Origin: Caulobacteraceae bacterium UBA5005 | Lineage (GTDB): Bacteria > Pseudomonadota > Alphaproteobacteria > Caulobacterales > Caulobacteraceae | Direction of reading: 5' to 3' | Length of the DNA stretch: 5,242 nucleotides | Assembly: GCA_002398405.1 (NCBI GenBank) | Contig: DGYN01000067.1 | Coordinates: forward strand, 1-5,242 | In this document: positions 1 through 4,835 of the stretch, in pieces | Numbering within the stretch: the first letter of the stretch is position 1 | Layout: each line of letters begins with the position of its first letter | The notes under the pieces: generated by a model | What the model saw: only the letters and a program-made list of their open reading frames with translations | Told to the model about the DNA's origin: nothing | Databases searched by the model: none | Made by a program: the position numbers and the translations under genes

Positions 1-544
1 CGGCCTCGCGGCCCGCCGCGATCTTGCCGGGCGAGGCATTGATCGCGCCACCCGCGGACAGGGTCTGGCCGCTGACGGCGGCGAGAAAGCCGTTGTCGTT
101 GAGCTCGGTGACGAAGGCGGCCTGCAGGGATCGCATGTCGGCGAAATAGGTGTCGATCAGTTTGGCGACGGCGCCGGGCTCCATCGCCTTGCCCTTGGCG
201 GCTGGGCCGGCGGCGCCCGTCGTCTCTTGCGCGGCGAGTCTTGGGCCAGCCACGCCTTCGGCCTTCAACCAGTCCTGATAGGCGCCCGCGACCAAGCCGC
301 TGATCATCGCGGCCGCTACGATGGTGATCAGATAGGGGGCGGCCATGGCCGCGCTCCGGCGCCGCGCGTAGCCGAAATGCAGGGTCGCCCAGATCGCTGC
401 GCCAAGGGCCGAAGCGGCGCCCACCGCAACGGCGGCGGTGGGTGAGAGGCGTGCGACGAGCACCGCCGCCGCGGCCGCCAGCAGCGCGCCAGCCGCGGCG
501 GGGAGGTGGCTGATCCGGGGGGAGGGGGCGGGTTGCGCGGTCAT
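1..544 (-). CDS. Multi-pass membrane protein of unknown function, C-terminus outside window
   Basis: An open frame runs from an ATG at 544-542 leftward off the window edge, giving 181 visible codons and no stop. The start overlaps the stop of the upstream lipoprotein gene as ATGA, which indicates translational coupling in one operon. The N-terminus is Ala/Pro-rich. Hydrophobic stretches at about residues 16-31, 37-57 and 71-89 look like two or three membrane helices, with an Arg triplet at 61-63 between them. From about residue 90 the chain is soluble: an Ala/Gly-rich linker (about 99-120), then a predicted amphipathic helix (about 124-150). Residues 126-181 align without gaps to residues 53-108 of the neighbouring lipoprotein. 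I do not recognise the family. An inner-membrane partner of the lipoprotein is an inference from the overlap and the alignment. Confidence 0.75.
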   Translation of the reverse strand, partial: MTAQPAPSPRISHLPAAAGALLAAAAAVLVARLSPTAAVAVGAASALGAAIWATLHFGYARRRSAAMAAPYLITIVAAAMISGLVAGAYQDWLKAEGVAGPRLAAQETTGAAGPAAKGKAMEPGAVAKLIDTYFADMRSLQAAFVTELNDNGFLAAVSGQTLSAGGAINASPGKIAAGREA

Positions 545-1254
545 TGGCCATAAAGCCTGGCCAGCGCGCGAAGGTCCACCGTCGCCTTGGCCTGCTCGGC
601 GATCAGGGCCTCCTGGCGGCGGGCGGCGGCGGCGATGCGGTCGAGGTGGACGTCATAGGCCTGCCTATCTTTATAGGCCTCGAAGGTGACGCCCGTGGGC
701 TGCAGGGTCCATGGGCCGGAGGTGTTAAGCGTTTTCCAAGCGGCTTCGGTTTCGGCGATGATCTGGTCTGTCAGAGTCCAGTGCTGCGCGCGGCGCGCGC
801 GCATGGTCGTCAGGTCGGCGGCGAGCTTGCTCGCCATCAACGTCTTGTCCGGCCGGCTGGCGGCCAAGGCTTCCAGTGCAGCGATCGCCTTGTCGGTCTG
901 GGCCAGGGCCGCCCCGCGGTGTTCGGCCGCCGCCTTCTTCGCCGCCGCTACCCGCGCCGGCGCCTTCTTGAATTCCGCCGGTGTGGTGAGGGACGCCTCG
1001 TCTAGAGTCAGCGCGTACTCCGCATCCTTCAGCGCCGCCTCATAAGCCATGGAAGTCTGCGTCATCTGGGCCACGTACTCGGCGACGATGGTCTCCGCCG
1101 GGCCAGGGGGCGCTGCGGGGGCATGGGCCGGCTCAGTCCGCTCCAGCGCGGCGCGGGCCGTGCGGTCGACGCCCTCGTCACAGCCGGCGGCAAAAAGGGC
1201 CAGTGAGGCCAGCACGATGCGCGGCGGCTGAACGCCTTGGTGCGTGTGGTTCAT
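541..1254 (-). CDS. Predicted inner-membrane lipoprotein, helical, function unknown
   Basis: This is a 237-aa protein. The frame is open upstream to an ATG at 1314, but I chose the ATG at 1254 because a GGGAGGGG lies 7 nt before it and because it places a lipoprotein signal at the N-terminus. That signal has Arg12, a hydrophobic stretch at 13-23 and the lipobox-like FAAGC ending at Cys25. The -3 residue is Ala rather than the usual Leu, so the lipobox is slightly weak. After Cys25 come Asp26 and Glu27; Asp at +2 is the classical signal in E. coli for keeping a lipoprotein in the inner membrane. A Pro/Ala linker (about 42-53) leads to a mostly helical, Ala-, Lys- and Glu-rich body (about 54-160 and 200-237), with an aromatic patch around 160-195. 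It is the first gene of the minus-strand pair. I recognise no family and no catalytic motif. Confidence 0.8.
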   Translation of the reverse strand: MNHTHQGVQPPRIVLASLALFAAGCDEGVDRTARAALERTEPAHAPAAPPGPAETIVAEYVAQMTQTSMAYEAALKDAEYALTLDEASLTTPAEFKKAPARVAAAKKAAAEHRGAALAQTDKAIAALEALAASRPDKTLMASKLAADLTTMRARRAQHWTLTDQIIAETEAAWKTLNTSGPWTLQPTGVTFEAYKDRQAYDVHLDRIAAAARRQEALIAEQAKATVDLRALARLYGQ

Positions 1255-1261
1255 GGCATAG

Positions 1262-1269
1262 CCCCTCCC
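1262..1269 (-). promoter_or_regulatory. Ribosome binding site of the 541-1254 lipoprotein gene
   Basis: On the minus strand this reads GGGAGGGG, 7 nt before the ATG at 1254. It is a strong Shine-Dalgarno match and decides the start, since the ATG 60 bases upstream (1314) would place this site inside the coding region and bury the lipoprotein signal. Confidence 0.7.
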
Positions 1270-1350
1270 AGAGGTCTTTTCCCTTATCTGGCCGCGCCTT
1301 TGCGAAAGTTGCAACCCCTTGGCGCCTTAGCCGCCCCCGCGCGTTCTCCT

Positions 1351-1362
1351 CAAAACGTTTTG
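1351..1362. promoter_or_regulatory. Perfect 12-bp palindrome, candidate operator
   Basis: CAAAACGTTTTG is a perfect inverted repeat in the 128-base region between two divergent lipoprotein genes. It sits 7 bases upstream of the AGGAGG ribosome binding site of the 1383 gene. A palindrome with a central CG flanked by A and T runs resembles operators bound by LacI-family regulators. A short RNA hairpin is less likely because there is no loop. The regulator is not identifiable from this window. No clear -35/-10 pair could be assigned on either strand here. Confidence 0.45.
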
Positions 1363-1369
1363 TCTGTTC

Positions 1370-1375
1370 AGGAGG
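1370..1375 (+). promoter_or_regulatory. Ribosome binding site AGGAGG for the TTG-started lipoprotein
   Basis: This is a consensus AGGAGG with 7 nt to the TTG at 1383. It supports a non-ATG start exactly where the signal peptide begins. Confidence 0.75.
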
Positions 1376-1382
1376 ATAGACC

Positions 1383-1697
1383 TTGAAGACCACCTTACTC
1401 ACCTTGGCCTTGCTGTCGCTGACCGCTTGCGCCACCGCCACGCCGCACAAGCAGGTCAGCCGGGTCGAGGAGCGCCAAGCGCTGGCGGCCGCCGAGGCCG
1501 CCTACCGTGAGGCCTTTGATGCCTATACGAAGGCCGCACCCGGCGCTCAGTACAGGTCGCACAACGCGCTTGCCGCCGCCCATTCCGCGCTCGAAGCGAC
1601 CCGCAACGCCTTCGAGACCGACGGAGCCCCGACCTTCATGGATCAGGCCGTCGCCGCCCGGAAACTGGCCGTCGAGGCGAAAGCCGCCGCCTCTTAG
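1383..1697 (+). CDS. Small lipoprotein, Ala-rich helical, function unknown
   Basis: This is a 104-aa protein starting at TTG. The start is set by the AGGAGG 7 nt upstream and by the signal peptide that begins at once: Lys2, a hydrophobic core at 5-13 and a textbook lipobox LTAC ending at Cys16. The residue after the Cys is Ala, so sorting to the outer membrane would be expected by the E. coli Lol rule. The mature part is about 89 aa, has no other Cys, and is almost entirely helical and Ala-rich, with two helices around residues 31-50 and 61-104. The spacing of Ala and aromatic residues loosely recalls small DUF4398-type envelope lipoproteins, but I would not assign it. It is divergent from the lipoprotein at 541-1254 and convergent with the histidine kinase, whose stop codon overlaps its TAG. 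Confidence 0.75.
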   Translation: MKTTLLTLALLSLTACATATPHKQVSRVEERQALAAAEAAYREAFDAYTKAAPGAQYRSHNALAAAHSALEATRNAFETDGAPTFMDQAVAARKLAVEAKAAAS

Positions 1698-3268
1698 GCG
1701 GCGGGCAGCCACAGGATCACAGCTGTCCCTTGACCTTCGATGCTGCGGATCTCGGCCGCCCCATGGGAATGATCGGCCAGCTTCTTGACCTGGGCAAGGC
1801 CCAGGCCCGTTCCTTTGCCCGGCGGCTTGGTGGTGTAGAAGGGTTCAAAGGCCTGGGCCGCCACCTTGGCGCTCATGCCCGCGCCCTGATCGGCCACACT
1901 GATCTCCACCATATCGCCTGCACGTGCTGCCGCGATCCTGATCTCGCCGCCCTTGGGCATGGCGTCGCGGGCGTTGACCGCCAGGTTTAGAAGCGCCAGC
2001 TCCAGTTCCCCGGCGTTAGACTTCACCAGGCGTGCATCCGGCGCAATGTCGACGGCGACGGTGACCAAGGGCCCAACGGACTCGGCGATCAGGTCGCGCA
2101 CCCCGTCAACCACCTGGTTCAGATCCACCCGGCCGATGTCCGGTCCGTGGGGGCGGGTGAAGGTGAGCAATTGCTGGACCAGTTTCTTGCCTCTCTGAGC
2201 TGCCGCCAGCGCGTTGGCGACCGTACGGACATTTTCCCCCTCGACGCTGCGCGACAGCCGGTCGAGGGATCCCATGATCACGGCCAGCAGGTTGTTGAAG
2301 TCGTGGGCGACCCCGCCGGCCAGCTGGCCGATAGCTTCCAGTTTTTGGGCCCGGCCCCGGCCCTCTTCCTCGCGCCGGCGAAGCGCCAGTTGGCGCAGGC
2401 CGTAGGCGGCGATGGCGCCGGCCAGAGCCAGGGCGACGAACCCCGCGAAGGCTATCAACAGGATGAACCTGAGCCTGGGCGTATTCAGTTGATTGGCGCT
2501 GATCGCTACGTGGGTGGAAACGCCGCTGAAGCTAGAGGTCTCAAAAGCGGTGTAGTTCTCAAGGCCCTCCCAGGTTTTGCCCTCGTAAAGCCCGGACCGG
2601 CCCTTGTTGATGGCCTCGCGCACATAGGGGGTGGCCAGCTCGCCCACCTTGCCTTTCGGGTCTAGGCTGCGGGCGATGAACCGGCCGTTCCGGTCGACCA
2701 CCGCGCTGACGCCGCCCTCCGGTTGGGCGGACATCAGGATTGCCTGGAAGTCCGAGGGGTCGAGCTCCAGGGTCAGCACAAAGGCCAGCGCAGCGTTCTC
2801 GAAGACCGGCGAATGCAGGACGAGGCTCGGCGGCTTTCCGGCCATCCCTCCCACCTGGAAACCCTTCCCCGCGCCATCGATATAGTCGAGTGCGTCGGTC
2901 CGCGCCGGCCGGGTCTCGCCCAGGTGCGCGACGGTCTGGAAAATCTCGCGGCGGGCCGCCGCATCGGTGAGGATGACGTTGCGCCAGCGCGGACGCCGCT
3001 CGCCGACCCGCTCGATCTGACTGCGGACCGCGCCCCAATCGTGGTTGCGCATCGCCCGGCTGACCGCCAGCACCTCCAGCGCGCTTTTCTCGGCCATGAG
3101 CTCGCCATCGACCCGGGCGGTCGCCGAATTGGCGCGGGCCAGGGCGTCGGCCTCGATCTGCCTGCGCTGGTCATTGAGGCCGAAGGCGGAGGCGATGGCG
3201 GCGAGCAGAACCAGCGGCAATACGATGGCCGCCGCCAGTGTCAGCAAGGTCGTGCGTTCTGTCCTCAA
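1694..3268 (-). CDS. Membrane sensor histidine kinase, HDFNN type, no receiver domain
   Basis: This 524-aa protein should autophosphorylate in response to a periplasmic signal and pass the phosphate to a separate response regulator. Membrane helices lie at about residues 8-28 and 267-290. Between them is a periplasmic region of about 235 residues whose pattern (a long helix, then TDAAARREIF, LHSPVFEN and VDRNGRFIARS) fits a double Cache-type ligand-binding domain. A short helical linker leads to the dimerisation/phosphoacceptor region with His322 in GVAHDFNNLL. The ATPase domain is complete: N box (Asn428, Asn432, Asp435), G1 (DQGAGM, Asp460), F box (EPFYTTK) and G2 (GTGLGL, 486-491). The protein ends soon after, without a receiver domain. 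It starts at TTG; an in-frame stop at 3298-3296 leaves little alternative, and GGGGAA lies 5 nt upstream. No partner regulator is in the window, so ligand and output are unknown. Confidence 0.92.
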   Translation of the reverse strand: MRTERTTLLTLAAAIVLPLVLLAAIASAFGLNDQRRQIEADALARANSATARVDGELMAEKSALEVLAVSRAMRNHDWGAVRSQIERVGERRPRWRNVILTDAAARREIFQTVAHLGETRPARTDALDYIDGAGKGFQVGGMAGKPPSLVLHSPVFENAALAFVLTLELDPSDFQAILMSAQPEGGVSAVVDRNGRFIARSLDPKGKVGELATPYVREAINKGRSGLYEGKTWEGLENYTAFETSSFSGVSTHVAISANQLNTPRLRFILLIAFAGFVALALAGAIAAYGLRQLALRRREEEGRGRAQKLEAIGQLAGGVAHDFNNLLAVIMGSLDRLSRSVEGENVRTVANALAAAQRGKKLVQQLLTFTRPHGPDIGRVDLNQVVDGVRDLIAESVGPLVTVAVDIAPDARLVKSNAGELELALLNLAVNARDAMPKGGEIRIAAARAGDMVEISVADQGAGMSAKVAAQAFEPFYTTKPPGKGTGLGLAQVKKLADHSHGAAEIRSIEGQGTAVILWLPAA

Positions 3269-3576
3269 GCCCGTTCCCCGTCCAACCGGCGCCGACTAAT
3301 CACCCCCGCGCGCGTAGGCGCATGAGCCAAATTGTCGCAGCTTCGGGCGAGGCGCGCATTCAGCGAGCGGCGAGGCTCGTTCGCCCCAGGGTCGTCTATG
3401 GGGAAAGCCCCGCAAGAATCGTCACGAGGCGCCGGCTCGGCTGTACATCGACTAACGATGAGCCGCCGCGGCGAAGTCTCAAGGTTGCTTCTCCAAGGTT
3501 GCAGAGCTTGACCACGAGACGGGAGCTCTTCCCCGCCTTGTTAAGGTTCTGATCCCCTTCGCCATTCCGTCGCCGC

Positions 3577-3594
3577 ATTCCACCTCGTTGGAAT
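3577..3594. promoter_or_regulatory. Inverted repeat ATTCCA-N6-TGGAAT, candidate operator
   Basis: Two perfect 6-base arms (3577-3582 and 3589-3594) are separated by CCTCGT. The repeat lies about 27 bases upstream of the putative exbB -35 element, a plausible place for a regulator. It has no T run after it, so it is not a terminator. The binding protein is unknown. Confidence 0.35.
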
Positions 3595-3596
3595 TA

Positions 3597-3618
3597 TTGC
3601 ATTGCAACATGAAATTTC
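3597..3618. promoter_or_regulatory. Adjacent palindromes TTGCATTGCAA and GAAATTTC upstream of exbB promoter
   Basis: TTGCA-T-TGCAA (3597-3607) is a perfect 11-base palindrome. GAAATTTC (3611-3618) is a perfect 8-base palindrome 3 bases later and ends 2 bases before the putative -35. TonB-system genes are commonly iron-regulated, and AT-rich dyads with TGCA half-sites are seen in Fur/Mur-type operators of alphaproteobacteria. An iron-responsive operator is therefore reasonable but is an inference. Confidence 0.35.
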
Positions 3619-3620
3619 GC

Positions 3621-3648
3621 CTTACAGGGGAGTTTCTGCCAATATATC
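3621..3648 (+). promoter_or_regulatory. Candidate sigma-70-type promoter for exbB-exbD
   Basis: CTTACA (3621-3626) matches four of six bases of the TTGACA -35. After a 16-base spacer, TATATC (3643-3648) fits the TANAWC part of the Caulobacter housekeeping -10 pattern. It lies in the most AT-rich stretch of the region, just after the palindromes. Transcription would begin near 3655, giving a leader of roughly 285 nt before exbB. Confidence 0.35.
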
Positions 3649-3757
3649 AGGGCATTTGAATGGTGCGGCGCGGTATGGTCGTGACATAACCTTACGCGGT
3701 CGCAAGAATTAAGCTTCGCACCTCTTGACGCTGCAAAATTCCGCCTTCAAAGGACCG

Positions 3758-3771
3758 AGACTGCAAAGTCT
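3758..3771 (+). other. Leader hairpin with GNRA-type loop
   Basis: AGACT (3758-3762) pairs perfectly with AGTCT (3767-3771) around a GCAA tetraloop, a stable GNRA-type RNA loop. It sits in the putative exbB leader. The stem is only 5 bp, so chance formation is possible. Confidence 0.3.
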
Positions 3772-3800
3772 ACCGTCACTCCGTTTGTCCATATCGGACG

Positions 3801-3865
3801 GCGGCCTCAGGGGACGAAAAAGACAGCTACGGCCTTCGGGGGACCACCGAGGAGGTCGAGGCTGC
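3801..3865 (+). other. Candidate structured RNA domain in the exbB leader
   Basis: GCGGCCTC (3801-3808) can pair with GAGGCTGC (3858-3865) as an 8-bp helix with one G-U pair, enclosing 49 nt. Inside, GACC (3842-3845) can pair with GGTC (3854-3857), directly against the closing helix. GGACG occurs immediately before the helix (3796-3800), just inside it (3812-3816) and immediately after it (3866-3870). This could be a regulatory RNA or a protein-binding leader. I do not match it to a known riboswitch class, and no covariation can be seen from one sequence. Confidence 0.3.
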
Positions 3866-3874
3866 GGACGAAAA
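3812..3874 (+). repeat. Direct repeat GGACGAAAA, two copies 54 bases apart
   Basis: GGACGAAAA occurs at 3812-3820 and again at 3866-3874. The shorter core GGAC[C/G] occurs at 3752, 3796, 3812, 3841, 3866 and 3918, in no constant reading frame, so the repetition is not explained by a repeated peptide. The second full copy runs into an ATG at 3874. Confidence 0.5.
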
Positions 3875-3891
3875 TGGTGGAGACAATTCTG

Positions 3892-3915
3892 GCGCGTTTG
3901 GCCCTCCGGCCGCGT
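3892..3915 (+). other. Stem-loop just upstream of the exbB ribosome binding site
   Basis: GGCC (3900-3903) pairs with GGCC (3908-3911) around CTCC. A lower stem (3892-3895 with 3912-3915, one G-U pair) sits across a GTTT bulge. It ends 11 bases before the AGGA used by exbB, so it could affect ribosome access. It has no T run and is not a terminator. Confidence 0.25.
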
Positions 3916-3941
3916 GCGGACCAATCAGGAACTGGCGACAG

Positions 3942-4829
3942 ATGCGCGATAATAGAAAAATGAACCCCCTTATGGCCGCCCTGGCGGCCGTCATCTTGAT
4001 GACCGCCGCTCCGGCTCTACCGGCTCTGGCGCAAGAGACGCCCGCCGCCGCCGCCCCGGCTGATCCCGCCGCCGCCGCCGCGCCCGCCGCGGAAGCCGGC
4101 ACTACCGCTCCGACCACCCTTACGGACACCATGGGCGAGGCTGATGAGCTGACGCCTTTCACGATGTTCATGGATGCGACGATCGTCGTGAAGATCGTGA
4201 TGATCGGCCTTCTGCTCGCTTCTGCCTTCTCCTGGGTGCTTCTGCTCCTGAAGCTCTTCGAGTTCGCCAACCTCAACAAGGTCTCCAACAACTTCGTTGA
4301 GAGCTTCCGGACCGCCAAGTCGATCGCCGACATCGGTAAGATCGCCGGCCAGGAAGATTTCGAAGGCAACCCGCTCGCCGACATGGCCGCGGCCGCCTCT
4401 CAGGAAGTCGAGCTTTCGCGTCAGGCTGGCCTGGAAGTGGGCGGCAAGCACCGCGAAACCACCCTCATGCGCGCCCAGAACGCCGTGAACGCGGTGCAGT
4501 CCTCGCTGTCCAAGCGCATGTCCAGTGGCATGCAGTTCCTCGCCTCGCTCGGCGCGTCGGGCCCGTTCGTGGGTCTGTTCGGCACCGTCTACGGGATCAT
4601 GAACTCCTTCATCGGCATCGTTAAGACGCAGACGACGAACCTGGCCTCCGTGGCCCCGGGTATCGCCGAGGCGCTTCTCGCCACCGGTATCGGCCTCTTC
4701 GCCGCTATCCCGGCGGTTATCTTCTACAACTACTTCCAGACCCGGATCGGCGCCTACGGCGCTCGCACGGAAGGCTTCATCGCCGAACTGATGAACGCCA
4801 TCTCGCGTCAGCTCGATAAGGGGGCGTAA
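3942..4829 (+). CDS. exbB: TonB-system proton-channel energiser ExbB
   Basis: This 295-aa inner-membrane protein of the ExbB/TolQ/MotA family forms, with ExbD, the proton-driven motor that energises TonB. Residues 1-30 look like a cleavable signal peptide (Arg2, Arg5, Lys6; core 10-23; PALA before Gln31). An Ala/Pro-rich periplasmic linker (about 33-60) follows; both additions make it longer than E. coli ExbB (244 aa). Membrane helices lie at about 79-105, 198-223 and 240-263, with a cytoplasmic region between the first two. Family motifs are clear: GPFVGLFGTVYGIMNSF in helix 2 and PGIAEALLATGIGLFAAIP in helix 3. Thr215, Glu243 and Thr248 correspond to E. coli Thr148, Glu176 and Thr181 at a constant offset of 67. 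I kept the ATG at 3942, with AGGA 11 nt upstream, because it gives the signal peptide a positive start; the ATG at 3960 (Met7) is an alternative. exbD follows after 6 bases. Confidence 0.95.
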   Translation: MRDNRKMNPLMAALAAVILMTAAPALPALAQETPAAAAPADPAAAAAPAAEAGTTAPTTLTDTMGEADELTPFTMFMDATIVVKIVMIGLLLASAFSWVLLLLKLFEFANLNKVSNNFVESFRTAKSIADIGKIAGQEDFEGNPLADMAAAASQEVELSRQAGLEVGGKHRETTLMRAQNAVNAVQSSLSKRMSSGMQFLASLGASGPFVGLFGTVYGIMNSFIGIVKTQTTNLASVAPGIAEALLATGIGLFAAIPAVIFYNYFQTRIGAYGARTEGFIAELMNAISRQLDKGA

Positions 4830-4835
4830 CACCCG

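Larger units (their letters stand above)
3269..3941. other. Long intergenic region between divergent kinase and exbB
   Basis: About 670 bases without a convincing protein gene; the open frames present are short, Arg/Pro-rich and lack good ribosome binding sites. The left part (3299-3540) is GC-rich and holds only weak hairpins, such as 3362-3381 and GGGG-AAAG-CCCC at 3400-3411. No kinase promoter could be assigned there. Bases 3577-3720 are clearly more AT-rich and contain stacked palindromes and a promoter-like pair. From about 3655 to 3941 lies the putative exbB leader, with candidate RNA helices and repeated GGAC motifs, described separately. No tRNA, riboswitch class or terminator was recognised. 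Confidence 0.6.

Noticed and set aside
1255..1314. Twenty-residue N-terminal extension of the lipoprotein from an ATG at 1314
   Set aside because: It would bury the lipoprotein signal and absorb the strong ribosome binding site at 1262-1269.
3400..3411. GGGG-AAAG-CCCC hairpin as a terminator
   Set aside because: The stem is only 4 bp with no T run, and it lies upstream of both flanking genes, where no transcript needs to end.
3396..3578. 60-codon minus-strand frame in the intergenic region
   Set aside because: No recognisable product, no convincing ribosome binding site, and it runs through the inverted repeat area.
3588..3605. Sigma-54 promoter reading of TTGGAATTATTGCA
   Set aside because: The GG to GC spacing is 7 or 12 bases rather than about 10, so the element does not fit.
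3725..3731. TTGACGC as a -35 element of a Caulobacter-type promoter
   Set aside because: It matches the -35 pattern well, but no acceptable -10 lies at the needed distance downstream.
3725..3952. 75-codon TTG-started plus-strand frame with a Trp-rich stretch (KWWRQFWRVW) before exbB
   Set aside because: Four Trp codons in ten recall an attenuator leader peptide, but there is no ribosome binding site, the product is otherwise Arg/Gly-rich, and no terminator/antiterminator pair follows. Its TTGACG start resembles a -35 element instead.
4039..4098. GCC-rich repeat tract near the 5' end of exbB
   Set aside because: It encodes the Ala/Pro periplasmic linker common in alphaproteobacterial ExbB and needs no separate explanation.
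4017..4832. 271-codon open frame on the minus strand opposite exbB
   Set aside because: It mirrors the exbB coding frame in GC-rich DNA, its product is low-complexity Gly/Arg/Glu-rich, and exbB on the other strand is unmistakable.
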